Assembly: GCA_030593075.1 (NCBI GenBank)
Contig: JAUVHW010000008.1
Location: 1 to 36,761, forward strand
Direction of reading: 5' to 3'
Origin: Ardenticatenales bacterium
Lineage (GTDB): Bacteria > Chloroflexota > Anaerolineae > Promineifilales > UBA4811
Length of the DNA: 36,761 nt
The first letter of the stretch is position 1, and every line of letters begins with the position of its first letter. The notes beneath the pieces were generated by a model. It searched no databases. It worked only from the letters and a program-made list of their open reading frames with translations, and was not told the DNA's origin. This document shows, piece by piece, positions 9,277 through 16,796 of the stretch. A program made the position numbers and the translations under genes.

Positions 9277-10322
9277 CGGACCACTCCCTCAGCCAGGACC
9301 CTGGCCCTGCGGCTGCCTCGCTGCTCGGCCCCCTGGTTGTCCTGGTCGGCCCAACGGCCGTGGGCAAGACCGAGATATCGCTAGAGTTGGCCGAAGCGGT
9401 AGAGGGCGAGATTGTCTCGGCCGATTCGCGCCAGGTCTACCGAGGGATGGACGTGGGCACCGCCAAGCCAACGCCGGCCGAGCAGCAGCGGGTCCCGCAT
9501 CACCTGGTAGACATACTGGACCCGAACCAGATACTGACGCTGGCCGAGTACCAGCGCCGGGCGTATGCCGCCATCGAGGACATCGACCGGCGGGGACGCG
9601 TACCGTTATTGGTAGGCGGCAGCGGGCAGTACGTGCGCGCGGTAGTAGAGGGATGGGGTATCCCCGAGGTGCCGCCCGACCATGCCCTGCGGACTCAGCT
9701 GGAGGCGCTGGCGGCCAAGCGCGGCGCTGCCACCCTTCACGCTCGTCTGGCCGAGCTGGACCCGGCCGCAGCCGGCCGGATCGACTATCGCAACGTGCGC
9801 CGGGTCGTCCGCGCGCTGGAAGTGATGCTGCTTACCGGCCAGCCGATCAGCGAGATCCAGACCAAAGTTCCCCCACCCTACCGGATCCTGCAGGTGGGCT
9901 TGACCCGCCCCCGGCCGGCGCTCTTTGCCCGGATCGACGGCCGGGTGGACAGGATGCTGGAAGCCGGCCTGGTGGACGAGGTGCGCGGCCTGGCTGCAGC
10001 CTGGGCGTCCGGCACAGACAGCGTAAGGGAACTCCCGGCCCTCTCGGGCCTGGGCTATCGGCAGATCGGCCTCTATTTACAGGACCAGATCACCCTGAAG
10101 GAGGCCATCCAGCTCATGCGCAAGGAAACCCGGCGTTTCGTGCGTCAGCAGGGCACTTGGTTCCGGCTGGACGACCCAGAGATACACTGGTTCGACCTGG
10201 AAGAGACAAGCGCGGAGCAGGTGATCGGCTTTGTGTCCGAGTGGCTCGCCGGCCGGACACGGGAGCCGCCGACCCAGGAGTATGAGGTGTCACCAAGGCG
10301 GCAGACCCACCCGTCAGAGTGA
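9270..10322 (+). CDS. miaA: tRNA dimethylallyltransferase
   Basis: Transfers a dimethylallyl group to N6 of adenosine-37 in tRNAs that read codons starting with U. The P-loop GPTAVGKT is at residues 27-34 and DSRQVYRGMDVGTAKP starts at D52; both are MiaA hallmarks, as are HHLVDILDP, GGSGQYVRAVVEG and the RNVRRVVRALEVM segment. The 350-residue length is a little above the usual 300-320 because of an about 20-residue N-terminal leader before the P-loop. ATG at 9270 overlaps the yraN stop and is the first methionine of the real frame; the longer open frame upstream is non-coding shadow. The C-terminus is polar and poorly conserved. Confidence 0.95.
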   Translation: MVADHSLSQDPGPAAASLLGPLVVLVGPTAVGKTEISLELAEAVEGEIVSADSRQVYRGMDVGTAKPTPAEQQRVPHHLVDILDPNQILTLAEYQRRAYAAIEDIDRRGRVPLLVGGSGQYVRAVVEGWGIPEVPPDHALRTQLEALAAKRGAATLHARLAELDPAAAGRIDYRNVRRVVRALEVMLLTGQPISEIQTKVPPPYRILQVGLTRPRPALFARIDGRVDRMLEAGLVDEVRGLAAAWASGTDSVRELPALSGLGYRQIGLYLQDQITLKEAIQLMRKETRRFVRQQGTWFRLDDPEIHWFDLEETSAEQVIGFVSEWLAGRTREPPTQEYEVSPRRQTHPSE

Positions 10323-10384
10323 TTTGGGAGGCCACAGTGTCAGTCTCAGAATCAACCCGGTCCGAATCCCAGAGGGGATCTATG

Positions 10385-12121
10385 ATGCCTGGCTTCTACG
10401 GCCGGGTCCTGATCGTGGATCTCTCCACGCGCAGCTGGAGCCATGAAACGATCGCAAAGGAGATTCTGACCCGCTATCTGGGCGGAAAAGGGCTGGGCGC
10501 CCACCTACTCCTGAAACACGCCCCAGCCGGAGCAGACCCTCTGCCGCCGGACAGTCCCCTCATCATTGCCACCGGCCCGGCGACCGGCACCGTCCTGGCC
10601 CCCGCCAGTCGCTACGGCCTCGTCGCCAAATCTCCGCTGACCGGCATCTTTGGCGAATCCTATTCGGGCGGGCACGTGGCGCCCCGAATCAAGGCTTCCG
10701 GCTGCGACGCGGTGGTCATCAGAGGAGCTGCCAACCTGCCCACCTACCTGGAGATCACCGACCAGGGAGTCACCTTCCATGATGCCGCACCGTTCTGGGG
10801 GATGGATGCCTACCGGGCGGAAGAAGCGCTGGAGAAAGACGTGGGGGTGCGCGGGGCCAAGGCAGTCGTGATTGGACCGGCCGGCGAAAAGCTGGTCCCC
10901 TTTGCCCTGGTGTCGAACGACAAGGGGCGCCAAGCCGGCCGCACCGGCATGGGCGCCATCATGGGTGCCAAACGCCTGAAGGGAATAGTGTTCCACGGAA
11001 ACGCCAGCTGCCCGCTATTTGACGAGCGGGCGGTCAAGCAATATGACCGTGACCTCAGAGCGCGGGGCAAAGATGATGCCGGGGCCAAGGCCTACCGGAG
11101 GATAGGTACTCCCATGGTAGTGGCCCTCGCCAATACGGCCGGCGGGTTCCCCAGCTACTACTGGTCGGCCGGTACGCTGCCGGACTGGGAAAAGATCAGC
11201 GGCGATGCGCTGGCGGAGCAATTCCGTCCGCGTCCCAAAGCCTGCTACCGCTGCTTCTTTGCCTGCGGACGCGACACCACCGTACCCTACGGCCGGCACA
11301 AGGGTCTGAACGTGGAGGGTCCGGATTATGAGACCATCTATGCTTTCGGCGGACTGTGCGCCATAGACGACCTGGCCGAGATCATCTACCTGAATGACAT
11401 CTGCGACCGGCTGGGGCTCGACACCATAACGGCCGGCAACGTGGCGGGTCTTGCCATCGAGGCATCGCGGCGAGGCGCCCTGGACCTGGACCTTGACTAC
11501 GGAGACGTGGACGGCATCGCCCGCCTGCTACATCAGATAGCGGGTCGAGAGGGGCCGGGCGAGCTGCTGGCCGGCGGAGTGCGCGCGGCCGCCGAGGAGC
11601 TGGGGCTGGAAGATCTGGCCGTCCACGTCAAGGGACTGGAACCTAGCGGCTATGATCCCCGGGCGCTGAAGGGCATGGGACTGGCCTTTGCGGTGTCGGA
11701 CCGTGGCGCCTGCCACCTGCGGGCCACGGTCTACAAGGCGGAGTTCTCTGGGTGGGTGGACCGCCAGTCGGCCGAAGGAAAGGCAGAGCTGGTCCTTGAT
11801 TTCGAGGACCGGCACACCATCTTTGACACCCTGATACTCTGCCGCTTCTATCGCGACATGATAGGCTGGGAGGATCTGCCGGTCATCATCCGGGGGCTGA
11901 CGGGTCTGGAGCTGGACAAGGCCGGGCTGCAAGAGATGTCGGCCGGCATCGCCGACATCATCCGCCAATACAACCTGCGAGAGGGTATGGTATCGGCCGA
12001 CGACACTCTTCCCCAACGTCTGCTGAAAGAGCCCCTGGAGCCCAGCGGCGAGACGCTGACCGAGGCAGAGCTGCGCCACATGGTTGACGAGTACTACACT
12101 CTGCGGGGATGGGAGCGGTGA
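10385..12121 (+). CDS. aor: aldehyde:ferredoxin oxidoreductase (tungsten-type AOR)
   Basis: Oxidises aldehydes to carboxylates, passing electrons to ferredoxin, with a tungstopterin and one [4Fe-4S] cluster. The cluster ligands are visible as C287, C290, C294 (CYRCFFAC) and C486 (LILCRFY), close to positions 288/291/295/494 in the Pyrococcus enzyme. The N-terminal domain has GGKGLGAHLLL, TGPATGT and GGHVAPRIKASGCDAVVIRG; the pterin-binding middle part includes GRQAGRTGMGAIMGAKRLK. Length is 578 residues, typical. ATG codons at 10382 and 10385 are both possible; GAGGGG at 10372-10377 is better spaced for 10385. It follows miaA by about 60 bases. Two MoeA-type cofactor proteins are encoded 9-12 kb away. 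The substrate aldehyde is unknown. Confidence 0.93.
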   Translation: MPGFYGRVLIVDLSTRSWSHETIAKEILTRYLGGKGLGAHLLLKHAPAGADPLPPDSPLIIATGPATGTVLAPASRYGLVAKSPLTGIFGESYSGGHVAPRIKASGCDAVVIRGAANLPTYLEITDQGVTFHDAAPFWGMDAYRAEEALEKDVGVRGAKAVVIGPAGEKLVPFALVSNDKGRQAGRTGMGAIMGAKRLKGIVFHGNASCPLFDERAVKQYDRDLRARGKDDAGAKAYRRIGTPMVVALANTAGGFPSYYWSAGTLPDWEKISGDALAEQFRPRPKACYRCFFACGRDTTVPYGRHKGLNVEGPDYETIYAFGGLCAIDDLAEIIYLNDICDRLGLDTITAGNVAGLAIEASRRGALDLDLDYGDVDGIARLLHQIAGREGPGELLAGGVRAAAEELGLEDLAVHVKGLEPSGYDPRALKGMGLAFAVSDRGACHLRATVYKAEFSGWVDRQSAEGKAELVLDFEDRHTIFDTLILCRFYRDMIGWEDLPVIIRGLTGLELDKAGLQEMSAGIADIIRQYNLREGMVSADDTLPQRLLKEPLEPSGETLTEAELRHMVDEYYTLRGWER

Positions 12122-12154
12122 GACCAGAGAGGGGTGATGGTTCGGGGCCAGGTG

Positions 12155-12562
12155 ACCCCGTGATGTGAACTGGGGGAGGAGGCCATCAGCGATGTACATC
12201 GCTGCGAGCCTTATGTGTACGCCCAGATGATCGCCGGGCGGGATGCCCCGGCCCACGGCGAGGCCAAGAACTCCTGGCTGACCGGCACGGCCGCCTGGAA
12301 CTATGTCGCCGTCACCCAGTGGATCCTGGGCATCCGGCCGGCCCACAACGGGCTGCGGATCGCTCCCGTCATCCCCAGCGGCTGGCCTGGCTTCAAGGCC
12401 ACCCGCGTCTTTCGGGGGGTGCGGTACCAGATTACGGTCGAACGGGCGGGCGAGGGCACCACAGTCTCGCACACCGTGGACGGCCGGCCTGCCGAGGGGG
12501 AGACCGTCCCGCTACCGGCGGCCGGCACGGCCGAGGTGAGGGTGGAGGTGACCCTCAGGTGA
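12155..12562 (+). pseudogene. GH94 phosphorylase C-terminal remnant
   Basis: The frame is open from 12155 to the TGA at 12560-12562. From about 12185 it reads like the end of GH94 cellobiose/chitobiose phosphorylases: HRCEPYVYAQMIAG, HGEAKNSWLTGTAAWNYVA, and ILGIRPAHNGLRIAPVIPSGW in adjoining pieces. Full enzymes have about 800 residues; only the last 125 or so survive. The catalytic acid and phosphate site lie in the missing part, so the fragment cannot be an active phosphorylase. An in-frame TGA at 12152 and the AOR stop at 12121 bound the truncation point. A GTG at 12215 could start a 115-residue peptide, but I see no good ribosome site. It looks like a deletion or rearrangement scar. Confidence 0.82.
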
Positions 12563-12572
12563 TGACGGGCGC

Positions 12573-12601
12573 TTGCGGCCGGCCCGTACGCTGAGTACAA
12601 T
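12573..12601 (+). promoter_or_regulatory. promoter for the PrcB-like lipoprotein/protease genes
   Basis: TTGCGG at 12573-12578 and TACAAT at 12596-12601 have a 17-base spacer. The -10 matches 5 of 6 consensus bases and the -35 only 3 of 6. It would give a leader of about 115 bases before 12723 and could drive the lipoprotein and the protease. Confidence 0.4.
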
Positions 12602-12722
12602 GTAGGCGCGTTCACCGGCTGGCGACTGAAAGACCAGGCGGATAGGGATAGCCACCGGGGTGCTTGGTGTAGCGTGGGCAACGCGCTACCTGAGTTCTGA
12701 CCGGTACGTAGGAAGCGGCAAA

Positions 12723-13337
12723 GTGCTCGAGAGAAGAGGGATCATTGACCTGGTACTGGCAACCCGCACAGCGGATGTGTTGCTTCCGCTGGGTCTTGCG
12801 CTTCTCCTTGGCGCGAGCGCCTGTGCGCGCAGAGAGCCCCCAAGCGAACTGGATCCCGAAGGCACTGGTGTAACACGAATCCAGCCCACCCAGACCGATC
12901 TGCCGTTCGATACCATTGAGAAGGAAATGGGCATCAGGCTTGGTGCAGAGCCATACGAGGCAGAAGATCCCCTGCTAATTGTTGTGTCAGCCCGCGAGCA
13001 GGTTTCTGCACTGAAGCCCAGCCTGTCCCCCGAAGCTCAATCTGAACTCAGCAGCACCAAATTCGGTGACTACTTTGTTGTCGCTGTCTTCCAGGGCCGC
13101 AAGCCCACATTCGACTATGGGGTTGATATTCAACGCGTTGTATTGCAGGACGAGACGATCAAAGTGTTTGCCGAGTTCGTCGAGCCTACTGAGGGCCAAA
13201 TGCTGCATCTTGCCGATTCCTCGCCCTATCACGCTGTGCGAGTCGAAAGGTGCCAGGGCCTCGCAGATAGGGAGATCCAGTTCATCTTGATTGCCAACGG
13301 ACGGGAGACTGCCAGCAGCGTGCACCGACTTCGTTGA
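12723..13337 (+). CDS. PrcB-like lipoprotein
   Basis: 204 residues starting at GTG 12723, chosen because AGGAAG at 12710-12715 is 7 bases upstream. A hydrophobic stretch (residues 18-33) ends in GASAC, a plausible though imperfect lipobox with C34 as the lipidated Cys. Residues about 110-170 form a compact beta-rich domain: DYFVVAVFQGRKPTFDYGVDI, then V..F.EF..P and SPYHAVRVER. This pattern resembles the PrcB C-terminal domain, named after the Treponema denticola lipoprotein that stabilises the subtilisin-like protease PrtP (dentilisin). The neighbour, 46 bases downstream, is an S8 protease, which supports that reading. The assignment rests on pattern and context, not on an alignment. A paralogue is encoded beyond the protease. 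Confidence 0.68.
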   Translation: MLERRGIIDLVLATRTADVLLPLGLALLLGASACARREPPSELDPEGTGVTRIQPTQTDLPFDTIEKEMGIRLGAEPYEAEDPLLIVVSAREQVSALKPSLSPEAQSELSSTKFGDYFVVAVFQGRKPTFDYGVDIQRVVLQDETIKVFAEFVEPTEGQMLHLADSSPYHAVRVERCQGLADREIQFILIANGRETASSVHRLR

Positions 13338-13383
13338 GGAGGTTCTGCGTGGGTGGTCTCATCATGAAAGTAGGGTGAAGGTC

Positions 13384-15558
13384 ATGAGAAGGTCAAACCA
13401 GTTTCTGATGATACTCGTTGCCATTCTGGCCGTTGCGCTTGCGGTTGTCGCACGAACGGAGTCGTCTGTGGTGCATGGGACTTGGAGCACCAATCTGGAT
13501 TCAAGGTACAATGTGGCCTCTGGTGGTGCCTATCCGGCGGATCAGCAGATGTCCGCCTTGGCGTCCCCCCTTCCCCCGCCGCCACCGGCACCGCGAGAGC
13601 TGACCCAAATCGCCCTTGAGCATGTCGCTGATAGGGAAGGAGCACGTCTGACCGACCTGGTTGCGGTCAACGAGCACAGCCGCAGCTACGCGCTGACGGG
13701 GCAAGATCTGTGGGCGGTGACAGTGCTGGACCGTCAAACAGCACACTTCCATCATGTGCTGATAAACCCAGCCAATCGAAGTGTTGCGGACCCGGAAGCC
13801 GTGAGCCGCTCTGAGCGTGAGGCCCACCTGGCACGCTACGGCAAGCTGGAGCCCGCGCTTCGCATGCTCCTGCAAAGCAAGGACCGGGACGATGAAGTAA
13901 AGGTGATGATCTGGGCGACGCCCATTGACCTGGAATCTGTTCTGGACCAACTTGGTGCGATGCATCCGGAGATGAGACATGACTCAGCCCGGCCCATGGA
14001 CGTGAGCGATCCCAGTCTCTCAGAAGCCATCGCCGCTGACTATCGAGAGCTACTGGCTGCGGCACACCTGGCCAAGGTGCAGGAGGTGACGAGATCTCTC
14101 GAATCTCAGGGCTACGAGGTTACCAGGTACCGCTTCATCCCTGCGGTGGTAGCCGAATTGCCCAAGTCCACTATTCACCAGCTAGCTCAGCGAGAGGATG
14201 TGTCTTCCATCTACATCACAGGAAGGGCTATCCAGCCCGCATTGGATTCCGCGGTGCCCACGGTCCGCGCACCTGAGGTCTGGGCGAGAGGCATTGACGG
14301 CAGCGGCGTTCGAATCGCCGTTGTCGAAGACGGCAAAGTGGAGAATCATCAGGGTTTGAATGTGGTTGCCACACGTACTATCACGTTGGGGGTCACCAAT
14401 CACGCAACCTATGTGGCAGGGGTTGCGGCCCTGGATCACCCGAGTTGGCCTGCCTACAGGGGCGTTGCACCCGATGCCGGCATCGTCAGCGCCGCTACGT
14501 ATGGTAGCAGTGATGATGTAGTGGAGGCTATTGAATTCGCCCTGATTGAGGGAGTCGGTGTCATCAACAGCAGTTTCTCAGTGAGCAGTGAGGACGATGA
14601 CATGCACGAACTAGATAGGGTGTATGACTACTTTGCCAGGTACGTTTGGCTGTCAATGCCGACTGGTGCAGGTAACATGGAAGCAGGCAATCACACCGGA
14701 ACACCGGGCAAGGCATACAACGTCATCACGGTGGGCGCTTTCGATGATCACAATGACCCCAGTTGGGCACACGATTCCATGCGCACAAGCTCCGCCTACA
14801 GGAATCCCAAGACAGACGATGGGACTTATGGTGATCGGGAGAAGCCAGAGGTGGTGGCCGTTGGCGCGGACGTTGTGGTATTGGGCACAAATGGGGATTG
14901 GGTGAGTGTTGCGGGGACCAGCATTGCGACGCCTCAGGTCAGTGGCATGGTGGCGTTGTTAATGCAGCGCGACAGCATGCTGCGTTTCTGGCCAGAGGCT
15001 GTCAGGGCCATCATCATGGCTTCTGCCATGCACAATATCGAGGGACCCAGTATCATGCGAGTAGATGGCCTTGACGACAGGGACGGCGCTGGTGGTATCG
15101 TTGCTGACCGGGGCGATGTCATCGCGCTGACGCGTGGAGACTATGGCAGCACATGCCTCCTGCCCTGCTGGTGGGGCGACACCATTGGCAGCCAGTCGTT
15201 TCCGGTTGGCACCTACCGCTACTACACTTTTACGGCGAGCGCTGACGCTCTCGTGCCCGTCGTTATCGCCTGGGATTCAGCTCCCGCCGACGATTATAGC
15301 ACCGACCCGTTGAAAACGAACTTGGATCTGCTCCTCCTTGATCCCGATGGACAGCCTCTCGACGGCGTAGGTGGATACTCCGCCAGTTGGGACAACAGCT
15401 ACGAGATTGCCGAGTTCATGAGCCGCAGAGCCGGCAATTACCGGATTGGAGTCTACAAGCATAGTGCCGAGGAAGACTCGAACTCGCTAGGGGTGGCTTG
15501 GACGCAACGACTAATGCCATACAAAGTCAACCTTCCATTGTGTCTTAAGGAAGCATGA
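13384..15558 (+). CDS. secreted subtilisin-like (S8) serine protease with C-terminal LPL tail
   Basis: 724 residues. Residues 7-23 are a hydrophobic signal or anchor. Residues about 190-290 look like an I9-type propeptide (PKSTIHQLAQREDVSSIYIT). The catalytic domain has H340 in NHATYVAGVAA, oxyanion N431 in TGAGNMEAGN and nucleophile S513 in AGTSIATPQVSGMVALL. The Asp block reads IAVVEDGKVE (E315-D316) where S8 enzymes have DTG or DSG, so the Asp is shifted or replaced by one position. Residues about 610-705 form a pre-peptidase C-terminal (PPC)-like beta domain. The last residues are VNLPLCLKEA. I chose ATG at 13384 because it starts the signal sequence; the longer frame is non-coding. It is flanked on both sides by PrcB-like genes. 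It probably acts outside the cell or at its surface; substrates are unknown. Confidence 0.88.
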   Translation: MRRSNQFLMILVAILAVALAVVARTESSVVHGTWSTNLDSRYNVASGGAYPADQQMSALASPLPPPPPAPRELTQIALEHVADREGARLTDLVAVNEHSRSYALTGQDLWAVTVLDRQTAHFHHVLINPANRSVADPEAVSRSEREAHLARYGKLEPALRMLLQSKDRDDEVKVMIWATPIDLESVLDQLGAMHPEMRHDSARPMDVSDPSLSEAIAADYRELLAAAHLAKVQEVTRSLESQGYEVTRYRFIPAVVAELPKSTIHQLAQREDVSSIYITGRAIQPALDSAVPTVRAPEVWARGIDGSGVRIAVVEDGKVENHQGLNVVATRTITLGVTNHATYVAGVAALDHPSWPAYRGVAPDAGIVSAATYGSSDDVVEAIEFALIEGVGVINSSFSVSSEDDDMHELDRVYDYFARYVWLSMPTGAGNMEAGNHTGTPGKAYNVITVGAFDDHNDPSWAHDSMRTSSAYRNPKTDDGTYGDREKPEVVAVGADVVVLGTNGDWVSVAGTSIATPQVSGMVALLMQRDSMLRFWPEAVRAIIMASAMHNIEGPSIMRVDGLDDRDGAGGIVADRGDVIALTRGDYGSTCLLPCWWGDTIGSQSFPVGTYRYYTFTASADALVPVVIAWDSAPADDYSTDPLKTNLDLLLLDPDGQPLDGVGGYSASWDNSYEIAEFMSRRAGNYRIGVYKHSAEEDSNSLGVAWTQRLMPYKVNLPLCLKEA

Positions 15559-15920
15559 TCACAAATAGGTTCGCAGGCGACTGAGTGAGGCCTGGTCCTG
15601 TGTCATCGGGCGGCCCCGAGGCGAGTTTCGTTGCCCACGAGCCGATACGCACAACTCTCGAATTGTCACGGCAAAGCCTGCTGAGGGACAGAACAACCAC
15701 CCTGGGCAGAACACCGTCTGCTAGTCATGCCAGCGCCCGCCTTCGCCGCCGAGAATGCTCTTGGACGACAGCCTGGAATTCTAGGTGGCTGTGCGGCCTA
15801 GCCTGTGGAGGTCGCGAAGGACTTCCGTCCCAGCATCAGCGCGGCCACAGGAACCATGCTGCAGGCCCACCAAGCGGCGCTCATTGCGCTGCCAGGATCG
15901 GCGGACGTTGCGGCGTTCTC
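15559..15920. other. spacer without a convincing gene between protease and second PrcB-like ORF
   Basis: About 360 bases. All three forward frames contain only short or arginine/serine-rich translations that look non-coding. One frame (about 15787-15923) reads PVEVAKDFRPSISAATGTML and then HQAALIALPG before a stop; this looks protein-like but I do not recognise it. It may be the decayed 5' part of the following ORF or an unrelated remnant. No clear promoter or terminator was found. Confidence 0.4.
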
Positions 15921-16502
15921 ATGAGCATGTCCCAACTGCCGAGGCTCGTCCTCTCTCGCGAATCCGCGCCCGCTCTACCACTGCGACGCAACGTGTGGGG
16001 CAGCGACACCGGCCGCGAGTACGACGCGGATGAGCCTGGCCTCGCCGTCATTGTCAATCCGGAACAAGCTAGCCAGGCGGAAGAATGGGCTAACCTGCAC
16101 GCCCAGGCCAAACTGCGAGCACTGGACTATGATGCATACCTGGCCCTGGTCGCGTTTCAAGGATTGAAGCCAAGCAGCGAATACGGCGTTGAGATTGCCC
16201 GTATCACGCGGCTGGGAAACACGGTCAACGTATACGCCCGTTTCGACCGACCTGAGCCACGCCAGGGGGTGGCCGATTTCATCATGTACCCATACCATCT
16301 AGTGAAGGTGGAGAAGGCCGGCGACTGGGGCCAGATGACGTTCAACCTGGTAGTGGATGGCAGAGTGGTGGCTACACTACAGCCCGCTACCGTGAACCCT
16401 GCGCCACAATGCACGCTGCCAGCGCCGCCAACCTCAGCCGATAGAGAACGGCCGATTGACACGACCGGCTCGGCCGGTATAATCCCCCACACAACAGAAT
16501 AG
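15921..16502 (+). CDS. second PrcB-like protein, N-terminus doubtful, possibly decayed
   Basis: 193 residues from ATG 15921. Residues about 70-140 align by eye with the lipoprotein upstream of the protease: DAYLALVAFQGLKPSSEYGVE, then VNVYARFDRPEP and YPYHLVKVEK. The segment YDADEPGLAVIVNPEQA also matches its partner's pre-domain region. Unlike that paralogue, there is no signal peptide or lipobox in this frame; the frame is open back to 15585, but the translation there is Arg/Ser-rich and not convincing. There is no good ribosome site. So either the N-terminus was lost (pseudogene) or the protein stays in the cytosol. The 3' end contains the valS promoter, which suggests the tail after about residue 160 is not under strong constraint. 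Confidence 0.5.
   Translation: MSMSQLPRLVLSRESAPALPLRRNVWGSDTGREYDADEPGLAVIVNPEQASQAEEWANLHAQAKLRALDYDAYLALVAFQGLKPSSEYGVEIARITRLGNTVNVYARFDRPEPRQGVADFIMYPYHLVKVEKAGDWGQMTFNLVVDGRVVATLQPATVNPAPQCTLPAPPTSADRERPIDTTGSAGIIPHTTE
16456..16483 (+). promoter_or_regulatory. consensus sigma70 promoter for the valS T-box leader
   Basis: TTGACA at 16456-16461 and TATAAT at 16478-16483 are both perfect consensus hexamers with a 16-base spacer. Transcription would begin near 16490 and run into the T-box leader. The promoter lies inside the 3' end of the upstream PrcB-like reading frame. Confidence 0.8.
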
Positions 16503-16783
16503 CGTCTCCCTCCGGGAGGAGTAGGCGGCCTGAGCACTGGTAGAGACGGAGCGGCCACAGGCTGAAAGCCCCCACAGCCGCCCACCGCCGAACGTCGCCC
16601 GGATTGCCTGCCAAAGAAAGCCGCTCCGGCGGTAAGTAGACTGGCACGGGTGAGCCCGTTACAGCGAAGCCCGGATGATGGTCGGGGCGTGAGAGCGCCG
16701 GCCCGGAAACGGCCGGCGAATTGAGGTGGTACCGCGGAAGGTGTGCCCTTTCGTCCTCATAGGGACGAAAGGGCTTCTTTTCT
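16503..16783 (+). promoter_or_regulatory. T-box riboswitch controlling valS
   Basis: A tRNA-sensing leader. The T-box core AGGTGGTACCGCGG lies at 16724-16737, the sequence that pairs with the uncharged tRNA acceptor end and forms the antiterminator. Upstream is a perfect 8-bp stem, 16696-16703 with 16711-16718 (Stem III position), and a Stem I-like region with GGAGTAGG near 16516 and GGCTGAAAGCC near 16560. GTC at 16594-16596 in GAACGTCG is the likely valine specifier codon, fitting the downstream valS; this assignment was made by eye. In the family, uncharged tRNA-Val stabilises the antiterminator and switches valS on. Confidence 0.88.
16745..16783 (+). terminator. T-box conditional terminator
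   Basis: A 12-bp perfect stem (16745-16756 with 16763-16774), a 6-base loop and the U-rich run TTCTTTTCT at 16775-16783 make a strong intrinsic terminator directly before valS. It competes with the antiterminator that contains the T-box core. Confidence 0.9.
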
Positions 16784-16796
16784 GCAGGAGGACGAC

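Noticed and set aside
15585-15920. Upstream extension of the second PrcB-like ORF
   Set aside because: The translation is Arg/Ser-rich without signal peptide or homology to the first copy, so the first ATG with paralogue similarity was used.
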